In this document: positions 45,242 through 53,767 of the stretch, piece after piece
Layout of the letters: each line of letters starts with the position of its first letter
How positions within the stretch are numbered: the first letter of the stretch is position 1
Origin: Paraburkholderia rhizosphaerae
Lineage (GTDB): Bacteria > Pseudomonadota > Gammaproteobacteria > Burkholderiales > Burkholderiaceae
Reading direction: 5' to 3'
Assembly: GCF_004366595.1 (NCBI RefSeq)
Contig: NZ_SORE01000004.1
Span: 186,001-250,000 of the forward strand
DNA: 64,000 nucleotides
Notes under the pieces: model-generated
The model's database searches: none
What the model saw: the letters and a program-made list of their open reading frames with translations, nothing else
Told to the model about the DNA's origin: nothing
Position numbers and translations under genes: made by a program

Positions 45242-46633
45242 TCAGACCTCGCCCCACAGGTCGTGTCCATCCGCGCCGGAAATCTTCACCGACACGAAAT
45301 CGCCGACCTTATAGCGCTTCGACGCCTTTGTCGCCGGTGAGATATAGACGACGCCGTCGATTTCCGGCGCATCGGCCGCAGTGCGGCCGATGCCGCCGTC
45401 CGCATTGATTTCGTCGATCAGCACTTTCAGTGTCTTGCCTACCTTGCGCGCGATCCGCTTCGCGGACACCTGTTCAGCCACTTCCATAAAGCGCGCGCGA
45501 CGCGCTTCGCGTATGTCATCGGGCAGCGCGCCGTCGAGTTCGTTCGCGCTTGCGCCCTCGACCGGCGAATACGCAAAGCAGCCGACGCGGTCCAATTCCG
45601 CCTCGCGGATAAAGTCGAGCAGCGTTTCGAACTGCTCTTCGGTCTCGCCGGGAAAGCCTGCGATAAACGTGCTGCGGATGGTCAGATCCGGGCAGATCTC
45701 ACGCCATGCGCGCACGCGCTCGAGTACCTTCTCCGCATTGGCCGGCCGCTTCATCCGCTTGAGCACCTCCGGGTGCGCATGCTGGAACGGCACGTCGAGG
45801 TACGGCAGCACGTGACCCTTGAACGGCCCTTCGGCCATCATCGGAATGACTTCGTCGACGCTCGGATACGGATAAACATAGTGCAGCCGCACCCATGCGC
45901 CATATTGCGCGGCCAGTTCGCCAAGCGCGGCGACGAGGTCGGTCATGCGCGTCTTGATCGGCTTGCCGTTCCAGAACCCGGTGCGGTATTTGACATCGAC
46001 ACCGTACGCGCTCGTGTCCTGCGAAATCACGAGCAGTTCCTTCACGCCGGACTTGAACAGATTCTCCGCTTCGAGCATCACTTCGGCGACCGGCCGCGAC
46101 ACGAGGTCGCCGCGCATCGACGGAATGATGCAGAACGTGCAGCGGTGGTTGCATCCCTCGGAGATCTTCAGGTACGCGTAATGACGCGGCGTGAGCTTCA
46201 CCCCGGCCGCGGGAACGAGATCGACGAATGGATCGTGCGGCTTCGGCAAGTGGCTATGCACCGCCTGCATCACTTCGCCGACCGCGTGCGGGCCGGTTAC
46301 CGCGAGCACCTTCGGATGCACTTCTTCGATCAGGCCGGAGCCGCTCGCGCTCTTTTTCGCGCCGAGACAGCCGGTGACGATCACCTTGCCGTTTTCGGTT
46401 AGCGCTTCGCCGATTGCATCGAGGCTTTCCTGCACCGCTTCGTCGATAAACCCGCAGGTATTGACGACGACGAGGTCAGCGCCGTCGTAAGTGCCGGAGA
46501 TTTCGTAACCTTCGGCGCGCAACTGCGTGATGATCTGTTCGGAATCGACCAGGGCTTTCGGGCACCCGAGTGAGACGAATCCTACCTTCGGCGTCGCCGA
46601 CGGCTTATTGCTGGGATGAGAGTTGGTATTCAA
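45242..46633 (-). CDS. rimO: Ribosomal protein S12 methylthiotransferase RimO
   Basis: RimO adds a methylthio group to Asp89 (E. coli numbering) of ribosomal protein S12. The protein has 463 residues from the proposed start. The N-terminal UPF0004 cluster Cys are 24, 60 and 89; the radical-SAM motif CNHRCTFC has Cys161, Cys165 and Cys168; a C-terminal TRAM domain ends [15 protein letters not shown]. No ATG lies near [14 protein letters not shown] 46633 with GGAAG about 7 nt upstream is the best start, and a frame extending to 46717 is possible but not RimO-like. It is the first gene of a run with kdgK. Confidence 0.94.
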   Translation of the reverse strand: MNTNSHPSNKPSATPKVGFVSLGCPKALVDSEQIITQLRAEGYEISGTYDGADLVVVNTCGFIDEAVQESLDAIGEALTENGKVIVTGCLGAKKSASGSGLIEEVHPKVLAVTGPHAVGEVMQAVHSHLPKPHDPFVDLVPAAGVKLTPRHYAYLKISEGCNHRCTFCIIPSMRGDLVSRPVAEVMLEAENLFKSGVKELLVISQDTSAYGVDVKYRTGFWNGKPIKTRMTDLVAALGELAAQYGAWVRLHYVYPYPSVDEVIPMMAEGPFKGHVLPYLDVPFQHAHPEVLKRMKRPANAEKVLERVRAWREICPDLTIRSTFIAGFPGETEEQFETLLDFIREAELDRVGCFAYSPVEGASANELDGALPDDIREARRARFMEVAEQVSAKRIARKVGKTLKVLIDEINADGGIGRTAADAPEIDGVVYISPATKASKRYKVGDFVSVKISGADGHDLWGEV

Positions 46634-46653
46634 CTTAGTACTTCCGGACGAGG

Positions 46654-46672
46654 GGCGCAAAAATCGCCCCGA
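46654..46672 (-). other. Short hairpin in the rimO leader
   Basis: GGGGCG and CGCCCC (46654-46659 with 46667-46672) form a 6-bp stem with an A/T-rich 7-nt loop, 20-40 nt upstream of the proposed TTG start. It could affect rimO translation or be incidental. Confidence 0.4.
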
Positions 46673-46776
46673 AGATAGACTGGCTGACCGCATTTTACTC
46701 GCAGCCGAAGCTGCCAAAGGACAGAGTTCGAATGAGTCAGCCTGCTTTCCTTATCTGCCTGCTCCGCGCGCGATGC

Positions 46777-46805
46777 TTGCACGCGATTAGCAAATTTGCT
46801 AATAT
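46777..46805 (+). promoter_or_regulatory. Promoter of the toxin-antitoxin pair
   Basis: TTGCAC (46777-46782), a 17-nt spacer and TAATAT (46800-46805) form a near-consensus sigma-70 promoter. The -10 ends only 6 nt before the toxin ATG (46812), so the predicted transcription start falls at or within a base of that A. Confidence 0.75.
46786..46803. promoter_or_regulatory. Palindromic operator over the toxin-antitoxin promoter
   Basis: ATTAGCAAATTTGCTAAT is a perfect 18-bp palindrome filling the spacer and overlapping the -10. A dimeric XRE antitoxin bound here would block RNA polymerase, the usual autoregulation for such pairs. Confidence 0.78.
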
Positions 46806-46811
46806 ACGCCG

Positions 46812-47162
46812 ATGACGTGGACCGTTGCTTACTACAACGACCGGGTCAAACGTGAAGTCTTCGAACTGCCTGACGGTATCCTCGCAAGCTATCTGCGGCT
46901 CGTCGAAGTGATGGAAGAGCACGGCGCGGACTTGCGTATGCCGCATTCTCGCGCAATGGGCGACGGCCTGTTCGAGTTGCGTCCGCGTGGCCACGAGGGC
47001 ATCGGGCGCGTGTTTTACTGTATGCATGTGGACCGGCAAGTCATCGTTCTGCATTCCTTCGTCAAGAAAACGGAGGAAACACCGCAGGACGAACTACGCA
47101 CGGCTCGCAAGCGTTTGAAGGAGGTCCGCAATGGCCAAGGCAATTGCAAAGGCAAGCACTAA
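46812..47162 (+). CDS. RelE/HigB-like toxin (phage Gp49-like family)
   Basis: This 116-residue protein is of the Gp49-like/RelE-ParE superfamily. The family pattern is visible as LFELRPRGHEGIGRVFYCM (about 53-71), then VIVLHSFVKKTEETPQDELRTARKRLKEV (about 77-105), where basic residues and the KKT-x-TP segment are typical. RelE-fold toxins usually cleave ribosome-bound mRNA; this activity is inferred. The gene precedes its antitoxin (HigBA-like order) and overlaps it by 32 nt. No Shine-Dalgarno is present, and the promoter sits so close that a leaderless mRNA is expected. An in-frame stop upstream and the ATG leave this start as the natural one. Confidence 0.87.
   Translation: MTWTVAYYNDRVKREVFELPDGILASYLRLVEVMEEHGADLRMPHSRAMGDGLFELRPRGHEGIGRVFYCMHVDRQVIVLHSFVKKTEETPQDELRTARKRLKEVRNGQGNCKGKH
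47118..47124 (+). promoter_or_regulatory. Consensus ribosome-binding site of the antitoxin
   Basis: AAGGAGG lies 6 nt before ATG 47131, inside the toxin coding sequence. It contrasts with the toxin, which has no such site, and fixes the antitoxin start. Confidence 0.85.
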
Positions 47163-47493
47163 GGCAACCATACCGCGCGGCACGAGCGATCCCGGTGGAT
47201 TCGCCCCGGTCGCTCATACGAAGGCCGACACCGCGCAGTTGCTCGAGAAGCCCGGCGTGCGCGCCGCCTACGATGCGCTCGATGACGAATATCGGGCGCT
47301 GCGCGTGATCCTGTCGGCGCGCCGTGAGGCTGGGCTCACGCAGGCGCAAATCGCCGAACGCATGGGTACGACGGCGTCCGCGGTGTCGCGGCTCGAAGCG
47401 TCGCTTACCAGTGAAAAGCATTCGCCGTCATTCGCGACGCTGCGCAAGTATGCGGCGGCTTGCGGCAAGAAACTCGTCATTTCGTTCGCCTAG
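47131..47493 (+). CDS. XRE-family antitoxin (HigA-like)
   Basis: This 120-residue protein has an N-terminal basic flexible region (MAKAIAKASTKATIPRG), then a helix that may contact the toxin, and a Cro/CI-type HTH at about 66-95 (GLTQAQIAERMGTTASAVSRLEASL), ending KYAAACGKKLVISFA. Such antitoxins neutralise the toxin and repress the operon through a palindromic site, which is present upstream. It overlaps the toxin gene and has a consensus ribosome-binding site. The gene is co-oriented with nothing downstream; phaR is convergent. Confidence 0.88.
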   Translation: MAKAIAKASTKATIPRGTSDPGGFAPVAHTKADTAQLLEKPGVRAAYDALDDEYRALRVILSARREAGLTQAQIAERMGTTASAVSRLEASLTSEKHSPSFATLRKYAAACGKKLVISFA

Positions 47494-47540
47494 CCGCTGC
47501 GCGCGATTGTGTCGTGGATGCCGCGCGCAGGTCGCGAGCG

Positions 47541-47570
47541 GCGGCCGCACAAAAGACCGGCTGCGGCCGC
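47541..47570. terminator. GC-rich hairpin between the antitoxin and phaR genes
   Basis: GCGGCCGCA (47541-47549) pairs with 47562-47570 around a 12-nt loop. It lies between convergent genes and lacks a U tract, so terminator function is uncertain. Confidence 0.4.
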
Positions 47571-47578
47571 GGTGCACT

Positions 47579-48151
47579 TTACTTCTTCTCCGGCTCCGGA
47601 TTCGGCGTGGCCTGCGTAAACGGAAACGAGCTGAACATCGTCTTCGCCTGATTCTGCATCTGCTCCTGCATCTGCACGAACATGTTCTTCGATTGCTCGA
47701 TGTAGCTCGTCATCATCCCCTGCATCATCGGCGCCTGCATGTTCATGAACTGCGACCAGACCTCGGGGTTCATCGTCTTGCCTTCGTAAAGGCCCTTCGA
47801 CTGGTCCGCGAGCTTGTTCTGGATGTCGATGAACGCCTGGATGTTCTTTTCCAGGTACGTGCCCATCATTCCCTGCATCGCATGGCCGTAGAAGCGGATG
47901 ATCTGCGACAGCATCAGCGATGAGAACATCGGCAAGCCGCCGCTCTCCTCTTCAAGAATGATCTGCAGCAGAATGCTGCGCGTCAGGTCCTCGTTGCTCT
48001 TGGCATCGATGACCTTGAAGTCCTCCTGATCCAGCACCAGCTGCTTGACGTCGGTCAGCGTGATATAGGTGCTAGTCTCCGTATCGTACAGTCGACGGTT
48101 CGGATATTTCTTGATGAGTCGTTCGGCTGTTTTCTTTGTAGTAGTGGTCAT
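47579..48151 (-). CDS. phaR: Polyhydroxyalkanoate synthesis repressor PhaR
   Basis: PhaR represses phasin (phaP) genes until it is titrated onto growing PHB granules. From ATG 48151 (MTTTTKKTAERLIKKYPNRRLYDTETSTYITL) the protein has 190 residues. The N-terminal PHB-responsive DNA-binding domain covers about 9-70, and the second domain includes GLPMFSSLMLSQIIRFYGHAMQGMMGTYLEKNI. The C-terminal third is Met/Gln rich and amphipathic (MMQGMMTSYIEQSKNMFVQMQEQMQNQ). It is last in the phaC-phaA-phaB-phaR run, 132 nt after phaB. A longer upstream reading is not family-like. Confidence 0.95.
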   Translation of the reverse strand: MTTTTKKTAERLIKKYPNRRLYDTETSTYITLTDVKQLVLDQEDFKVIDAKSNEDLTRSILLQIILEEESGGLPMFSSLMLSQIIRFYGHAMQGMMGTYLEKNIQAFIDIQNKLADQSKGLYEGKTMNPEVWSQFMNMQAPMMQGMMTSYIEQSKNMFVQMQEQMQNQAKTMFSSFPFTQATPNPEPEKK

Positions 48152-48283
48152 GTAACGCCTTTGAGCGCCAGTGCAGCGCGGAAACGGCGTCCCTCGAAAG
48201 CAATGCAACTGCCCGCGCGAAACGCCGTCAGACACACCTGAACCATGCAGTCATCCACTCGTACGAGTGGACGTCCGCGCGGA

Positions 48284-49024
48284 TCAGCCCATATGCAGGC
48301 CGCCGTTCAACGAGAAGTCGGCGCCTGTTGCAAAGCCGGATTCTTCCGAAGCCAGCCACGCGACGATCGACGCGATTTCATCCGGCGAGCCGAGCCGGCG
48401 CACCGGAATCGTCGCGACGATCTTCTCCAGCACGTCGGGGCGAATCGACTTCACCATGTCCGTGCCGATGTAGCCGGGCGAAACGGTATTGACCGTCACG
48501 CCCTTGGTGGCCACTTCCTGCGCGAGCGACATCGTGAAGCCGTGGATGCCGGCCTTTGCGGTCGAGTAGTTCGTTTGACCGAACTGACCTTTCTGGCCAT
48601 TCACCGACGAAATATTGATGATGCGGCCCCAACCGCGCTCGACCATGCCGTCGATCACCTGCTTCGTGACATTGAAGAGGCTGGTCAGGTTCGTGTCGAT
48701 CACCGCGGTCCAGTCTTCATGCGTCATCTTGCGGAACACGACGTCGCGCGTAATGCCCGCATTGTTGACCAGCACGTCGATCTCGCCGCACTCGGCCTTG
48801 ACCTTGTCGAATGCACCCTTGGTCGACTCCCAGTCGCCGACATTGCCTTCCGACGCGACGAAATCGAACCCGAGCGCCTTCTGGTCTTCGAGCCATTTAA
48901 TGCGGCGCGGCGAGTTCGGGCCACAGCCGGCGATCACCTTGAAGCCTTGCTTATGGAGGCGTTGGCAGATAGCCGTGCCAATGCCGCCCATGCCGCCTGT
49001 TACGTACGCAATTCGCTGTGACAT
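48284..49024 (-). CDS. phaB: Acetoacetyl-CoA reductase
   Basis: PhaB reduces acetoacetyl-CoA to (R)-3-hydroxybutyryl-CoA with NADPH. The 246-residue SDR protein starts at ATG 49024 (MSQRIAYVTGGMGGIG). The cofactor loop is TGGMGGIG (9-16), NNAG is at 87-90, and the catalytic Ser140, Tyr153 and Lys157 are in NISSVNGQKGQFGQTNYSTAKAG. The PGYIGTDMVKSIRPDVLEKIVATIPVRRLGSPDE segment is characteristic of PhaB. It lies between phaA (158 nt upstream) and phaR. Confidence 0.96.
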   Translation of the reverse strand: MSQRIAYVTGGMGGIGTAICQRLHKQGFKVIAGCGPNSPRRIKWLEDQKALGFDFVASEGNVGDWESTKGAFDKVKAECGEIDVLVNNAGITRDVVFRKMTHEDWTAVIDTNLTSLFNVTKQVIDGMVERGWGRIINISSVNGQKGQFGQTNYSTAKAGIHGFTMSLAQEVATKGVTVNTVSPGYIGTDMVKSIRPDVLEKIVATIPVRRLGSPDEIASIVAWLASEESGFATGADFSLNGGLHMG

Positions 49025-49182
49025 AAATCTGACTCCATTATCGTTTGCGGAAGCACCGTCCGGCCGCTTCCTGCCTGACCACTCCCTGTTCGCCTTCGAC
49101 AAACCGGCGAGCTGACCGGCCTGCCGCGGCGATCCGCACCGGCGGCCACGCGTATCGCATGCCGCCGTCGGCGCTTACAGCA

Positions 49183-50364
49183 TCACGGACGCTCGAGTGC
49201 GAGCGCCACCCCCATCCCGCCGCCGATGCACAGCGACGCAAGACCGCGCTTCGCATCGCGCTTCTGCATTTCATGCAACAGAGTGACGAGCACCCGGCAG
49301 CCCGATGCGCCGATCGGGTGGCCGATTGCGATCGCACCGCCATTCACGTTGATCTTCGACGTGTCCCAACCCATCTGCTTGTGCACGGCCAGCGCCTGCG
49401 CCGCAAATGCCTCGTTGATTTCCGCGAGATCCAGATCGTTGATGCTCCAGCCCGCGCGCTCGAGGCAGCGGCGCGACGCCGGCACCGGGCCCATGCCCAT
49501 CACTTTCGGATCGACACCGGCGTTCGCATAGGCCTTGATCCGCGCGAGCGGCTTGAGGCCCAGCGCCTCGGCCTTCTTCGCCGACATCACGACCACCGCC
49601 GCGGCGCCGTCATTGATGCCCGATGCGTTTGCGGCCGTCACCGTGCCTTCCTTCGAAAACGCCGGCTTCAGCCCCGCCAGCGCCTCGGCGGTCACGCCAT
49701 GGCGCACGAATTCATCGGACGCAAAAGAGAGCGGATCGCCCTTCTTTTGCGGAATCAGGATCGGCACGATCTCATCATTGAAACGCCCGGACTTCTGTGC
49801 GGCTTCCGCCTTATTCTGCGAAAGCGCGGCGAACGCGTCCTGCTGCTCGCGCGTGATGCCGTACTCCTTCGCGACGTTTTCGGCGGTCACGCCCATGTGA
49901 TATTGGTTGTACACGTCCCACAGGCCGTCGTAGATCATGCTGTCGATCATCTTCACGTCGCCCATGCGGAACCCGTCACGCGAATTCGGCAGCACGTGCG
50001 GCGCCGCGCTCATGTTCTCCTGGCCGCCCGCGACGATGATCTCCGCGTCACCCGCGATAATCGCGTTGGCCGCGAGCATCACGGCCTTCAGGCCCGAGCC
50101 GCACACCTTGTTAATGGTCATGCCCGGCACTGCCGTCGGCAAGCCCGCCTTGATCAATGCCTGGCGAGCCGGGTTCTGGCCGGAACCGGCCGTCAGCACC
50201 TGACCCATGATGACTTCGCTCACCTGGTCGGGCTTCACGCCCGAGCGTTCGAGTACCGCGCGAATCACCGTGGCGCCGAGCTCAGGCGCGGGAATCTTCG
50301 CGAGCGAACCGCCGAATTTGCCGACGCCCGTGCGGGCCGCCGATACGATCACTACGTCAGTCAT
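49183..50364 (-). CDS. phaA: Acetyl-CoA acetyltransferase PhaA
   Basis: This biosynthetic thiolase makes acetoacetyl-CoA for PHB synthesis. The 393-residue protein has nucleophile Cys88 ([11 protein letters not shown]), His349 ([14 protein letters not shown]) and Cys379 (SLCIGGGMG), the same positions as in C. necator PhaA. The start ATG 50364 has GGAGGAAA just upstream. It follows phaC by 135 nt on the same strand. The [12 protein letters not shown] motif separates it from the BktB-type enzyme near 43-44 kb. Confidence 0.96.
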   Translation of the reverse strand: MTDVVIVSAARTGVGKFGGSLAKIPAPELGATVIRAVLERSGVKPDQVSEVIMGQVLTAGSGQNPARQALIKAGLPTAVPGMTINKVCGSGLKAVMLAANAIIAGDAEIIVAGGQENMSAAPHVLPNSRDGFRMGDVKMIDSMIYDGLWDVYNQYHMGVTAENVAKEYGITREQQDAFAALSQNKAEAAQKSGRFNDEIVPILIPQKKGDPLSFASDEFVRHGVTAEALAGLKPAFSKEGTVTAANASGINDGAAAVVVMSAKKAEALGLKPLARIKAYANAGVDPKVMGMGPVPASRRCLERAGWSINDLDLAEINEAFAAQALAVHKQMGWDTSKINVNGGAIAIGHPIGASGCRVLVTLLHEMQKRDAKRGLASLCIGGGMGVALALERP

Positions 50365-50499
50365 TTCGATTTCCTCCGGTACCGCGGCTGCATGCGCCCC
50401 GATGTGCCGTCAAGTTAAAGATCCGCTCTGTCGTCAACTGCTTCTGCTGCCCGACGTGATGCACACGCAAGCGCATCGGGCACTACCCGGTCATTCGCG

Positions 50500-52458
50500 C
50501 TACTCGCGCTGTTGCACGTAGCGCCCCGGCGCGGGTTCGATCACCGGAAACCCGGCCGAACCGGCTTGCGCGCGCGGCTTGACTTTCTTGCCCGCGTACT
50601 GATCGAGCCATGTCGTCCATTCCGGCCACCAGCTGCCGGGCGTTTCAGTGGCACGCCCGAACCATTCGTCCGCACCGGCGGGCAACGTTTTTTCGTCGCC
50701 GTTCACTACCCAATAGCTGCGCTTTTTCTTCGCCGGCGGATTGATGACGCCCGCGATATGCCCTGACGCGCCGAGCACAAACTTCAGCGGCCCGGTGAGC
50801 AGCGGCACCGATGCATACGCGGTTTGCCACGGCACGATATGGTCTTCGCGCGAACCGTAGATAAACGTCGGTACATCGATGCGCGACAGATCCACCGGCT
50901 CGCCGCACACCGTCAGCTTGCCCGGCTCGCGCAGGCTGTTCTCGAGATACGTGTTGCGCAGATACCAGACGTACATCGGGCCCGGCAGACTGGTCGAATC
51001 GCTGTTCCAGTACAGCAGGTCGAACGGCACCGGCGTGCGGCCCTTCAGATAGTTATCGACCACGTAGTTCCACACCAGATCGTTCGGACGCAGGAACGAG
51101 AACGTGTTCGCAAACTCGATGCCGCGCATCAGCCCCGGCGGCGTGCCGTTCTTGCCGCCGATGGTCTGCTCGCGCATCTGCACATGGGCGTCGTCGACGA
51201 ACACATCGAGCACGCCTGTGTCGCAAAAGTCGAGCATCGCGGTGAGCAGCGTCATCGATGCGCACGGATGTTCGCCCCGCGCCGCGGCCACTGCAAGCGC
51301 CGTGGCGAGCATCGTGCCGCCGACGCAAAAGCCGAGCGTGTTGATCTGCTCGCGCTCGCTGATCTGCTGCACGGCATCGATCGCGGCAAGCACGCCCTCT
51401 TCGACGTAGTCGTCCCACGTCTTGTGCGCAATCGACGCATCGGCATTGCGCCATGAAATCAGAAACACCTGATGCCCCGCTTCGAGCGCATGCGCGACCA
51501 GCGAGTTCTCCGGTTGCAGATCGAGAATGTAGAACTTGTTGATGCAAGGCGGCACGATCAGCAGCGGCCGCTCGCGCACCGACGCGGCAAGCGGCTTGTA
51601 CTGGATCAACTGCATCAGATCGTTCTCGAACACGACCGAGCCTTCGGTCGTCGCGAGATTCTTGCCGACCACGAAACGGGATTCGTCCGTCTGCGATATC
51701 TTGCCGCGTTGCATGTCGCCGAGCAGATTCAACACCCCCTGGCGCAAGCTTTCACCGTGGCTCTCGAGCAGCGTCTTTTGCGCCTCGGGGTTCAGCGCGA
51801 AGAAGTTGCTAGGCGACGCGGCCGCAGTCCATTGCTGAACCGCAAAGCGAATCCGCTCGCGCGTCTTCGGATCGGTATCGAGCGCATCGACCAGCTCCTG
51901 CAGATAACGGGCATTCAGCAGATACCACGCCGCCATGTACGCATAGATCGGCGTCGTCTTCCACGCGTCCGCGCTGAAGCGCCGGTCCTTCAGGTCCGGC
52001 GTGGCGCTCGTCGCCTGCGTGGCCTGCTGGAACAACTGCATCGCGTCGCGCGAATAGTCGGCCTGCAACCGCTGAAGACGCTCCGGCGGAATCGCGGCGC
52101 TCGGCAGCTTCATACCAGCCAATGCGGCGAACGGTTGGGCAAATGGCTGCGCAAACGGCTGCGCGAGCCCCGGCGCAAACGGCTGTTGCGCGGCTTGCGC
52201 GAATGGCTGGGTGAACTGCCTCGAAAACTGTTCGGCCATTTGCGGCATGCCTGCCGCCGCCTGCGTGAAATCAGGCATGCCCGGCACCGAAAACGGATTG
52301 CCGTTTGCCGCGGCCTGAGCGCCGATTGAACGCCATGCGTTCAACCATGCGTCAAATAACTGATGAACTCCGGCGGCATTCGCGCCCGACTGCTGTTGCG
52401 TGCGATCCGATGAAGTGTGCGTGCGTGAGGAAGTCGACGAGTGTTGAGCTGCCACCAT
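50500..52458 (-). CDS. phaC: Class I poly(3-hydroxyalkanoate) synthase PhaC
   Basis: PhaC polymerises hydroxyacyl-CoA at the granule surface. The 652-residue protein has the catalytic triad Cys378 (GFCVGGTM), Asp539 (SREDHIVPW) and His567 (GASGHIAGV), a constant +59 relative to C. necator Cys319/Asp480/His508. The extra length is N-terminal: a Ser/Thr/Gln-rich start and PFAQ repeats at residues 84-112. The ATG 52458 is followed directly by GTG; AGGT lies just upstream. It is first in phaC-phaA-phaB-phaR, and a TTGACA promoter candidate lies 115 nt upstream. Confidence 0.96.
   Translation of the reverse strand: MVAAQHSSTSSRTHTSSDRTQQQSGANAAGVHQLFDAWLNAWRSIGAQAAANGNPFSVPGMPDFTQAAAGMPQMAEQFSRQFTQPFAQAAQQPFAPGLAQPFAQPFAQPFAALAGMKLPSAAIPPERLQRLQADYSRDAMQLFQQATQATSATPDLKDRRFSADAWKTTPIYAYMAAWYLLNARYLQELVDALDTDPKTRERIRFAVQQWTAAASPSNFFALNPEAQKTLLESHGESLRQGVLNLLGDMQRGKISQTDESRFVVGKNLATTEGSVVFENDLMQLIQYKPLAASVRERPLLIVPPCINKFYILDLQPENSLVAHALEAGHQVFLISWRNADASIAHKTWDDYVEEGVLAAIDAVQQISEREQINTLGFCVGGTMLATALAVAAARGEHPCASMTLLTAMLDFCDTGVLDVFVDDAHVQMREQTIGGKNGTPPGLMRGIEFANTFSFLRPNDLVWNYVVDNYLKGRTPVPFDLLYWNSDSTSLPGPMYVWYLRNTYLENSLREPGKLTVCGEPVDLSRIDVPTFIYGSREDHIVPWQTAYASVPLLTGPLKFVLGASGHIAGVINPPAKKKRSYWVVNGDEKTLPAGADEWFGRATETPGSWWPEWTTWLDQYAGKKVKPRAQAGSAGFPVIEPAPGRYVQQRE
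52123..52209. repeat. PFAQ-coding repeat in the phaC N-terminal region
   Basis: A degenerate 12-bp period encodes QPFAQAAQQPFAPGLAQ followed by repeated PFAQ tetrapeptides (residues 84-112). The repeat unit keeps the frame. Confidence 0.7.
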
Positions 52459-52930
52459 ACCTGCGCTTTTGACCGGTGAGTCCTCGCGGACGGGTTGAGA
52501 GGCAGGTGCCTTCGCGCACGGGCGGCGAAAAAAAGCTCGCAGCCACTAACGCCCTGTCCCATTGTTGGGGAACATTTTTGCGCCCCACTGCAAGGCATGT
52601 CAATGCTTGATCCCGATTTTGCCGCAGTGCGATATCTTTTTCATTATCGTTTTCCCCATGTAAGGGAACGAGTCTTCGCGAGCGCACCATGCGAACCGTC
52701 CTTATCGGACAATCAGCCCGTCGCATCAGGGTTTTCCGGGGGGGTGCGGCGCTCCGGCGCCCCGCCTCGCGCGCGCGACGTGGGTGGCTGCATCGTCAGG
52801 AGAAAGCGTTTTCGCGGTGCAGCAATTTTGCCGCCCGCCGCGCGTTGCACGCGGCGACTGGCGGTGCCGGACAGTACCCGCCGATGCCGGCCATACCGCC
52901 CGAAAACGCCCGCCGCGGCACAGCATAGGC
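52459..52930. other. Upstream region of phaC, between phaC and pgeF
   Basis: No gene is supported in these 472 nt. The left 150 nt hold the phaC leader and promoter candidate (annotated separately). The right 250 nt are GC-rich and include only short frames without ribosome-binding sites. Since pgeF ends here on the same strand, a terminator is expected, but no hairpin with a T run was found. Confidence 0.45.
52574..52603 (-). promoter_or_regulatory. Predicted promoter of the phaC operon
   Basis: On the minus strand TTGACA (52603 to 52598) is a perfect -35. At 17-18 nt spacing lies CAAAAAT (52580 to 52574), an acceptable but weak -10. It gives a leader of about 110 nt. Confidence 0.48.
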
Positions 52931-53767
52931 TCAATGCGCGAGCCAGATCAGCGCGGCCATCCGGCCCGTCACCCGATCGCGTCGATACGAGTAATACCGC
53001 TCGCGCTGCGTGAACGTGCATTGGTCGCCGCCCGTGACTTGCGTCACCCCGAGTTGCGCGAGCCGCTCGCGCGCGAGTGCCGGCAAGTCCGCGAGATACT
53101 TGCCGGTAGCCTGCGCGCGTGGCGCGAACGCGCGGGCGACCGCATCGCGTCGCGCGACATCGGCCGCATCGACAAACGCGCTGCGCACGTCGTCACCGAC
53201 CTCGAACGCGGCGGGCCCGATGCAAGGTCCCAGATATGCATGCAATGCCGACGGTGCGACACCAGCCAGCGCGGCGACACGGCGCGCGGTGTTCTCGACG
53301 ACACCGGCGGCGAGCCCCCGCCAGCCCGCATGCGCGGCGCCGACCGCACGGCCGGCAGCGTCGCAAAGCAGGACCGGCATGCAGTCGGCGATCATCACGA
53401 TCGATACGGTGCCCGGCCGGTCGGTCACGCTTGCGTCGGCTTGTACAGGCGCGCCACCTGCGCGGGCGTTATCGAGCACGTCGTCGGCGTTGACGACGTG
53501 TGCGCCGTGCACCTGGGAAAGCCATGCCGGCTCGGCAATCCCCGCGAGCGCGCGAAGCCGCGCGCGGTTCTCTTCGACATGCACAGGATCGTCGCCGGCG
53601 CGCCGACCGAGATTGAGGCCGCCCGGCCGCTCGGCGCCGTCACGCCATGCGCCGTACGGCGGCAGGCTCACGCCGCCATTGCGGGTCGTGACGAGCGCGC
53701 GCACGCGCGGGGCGATATGCCAGTTGGGTTGCAGCACGTCGGCCGACGTCAGAGCCGGGAGTGTCAT
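52931..53767 (-). CDS. pgeF: Peptidoglycan editing factor PgeF (YfiH/DUF152 family)
   Basis: PgeF homologues carry a copper/zinc-binding purine-nucleoside-type active site, and in E. coli PgeF prevents Ser misincorporation into peptidoglycan; older annotations say polyphenol oxidase or laccase. The 278-residue protein has the metal residues His87 (SQVHGAHV), Cys129 ([11 protein letters not shown]) and His146 (AHAGWRG), matching E. coli His71/Cys107/His124. Its ATG (53767) overlaps the rluD stop by ATGA, so the two are translationally coupled, a pairing seen in many proteobacteria. Confidence 0.92.
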   Translation of the reverse strand: MTLPALTSADVLQPNWHIAPRVRALVTTRNGGVSLPPYGAWRDGAERPGGLNLGRRAGDDPVHVEENRARLRALAGIAEPAWLSQVHGAHVVNADDVLDNARAGGAPVQADASVTDRPGTVSIVMIADCMPVLLCDAAGRAVGAAHAGWRGLAAGVVENTARRVAALAGVAPSALHAYLGPCIGPAAFEVGDDVRSAFVDAADVARRDAVARAFAPRAQATGKYLADLPALARERLAQLGVTQVTGGDQCTFTQRERYYSYRRDRVTGRMAALIWLAH

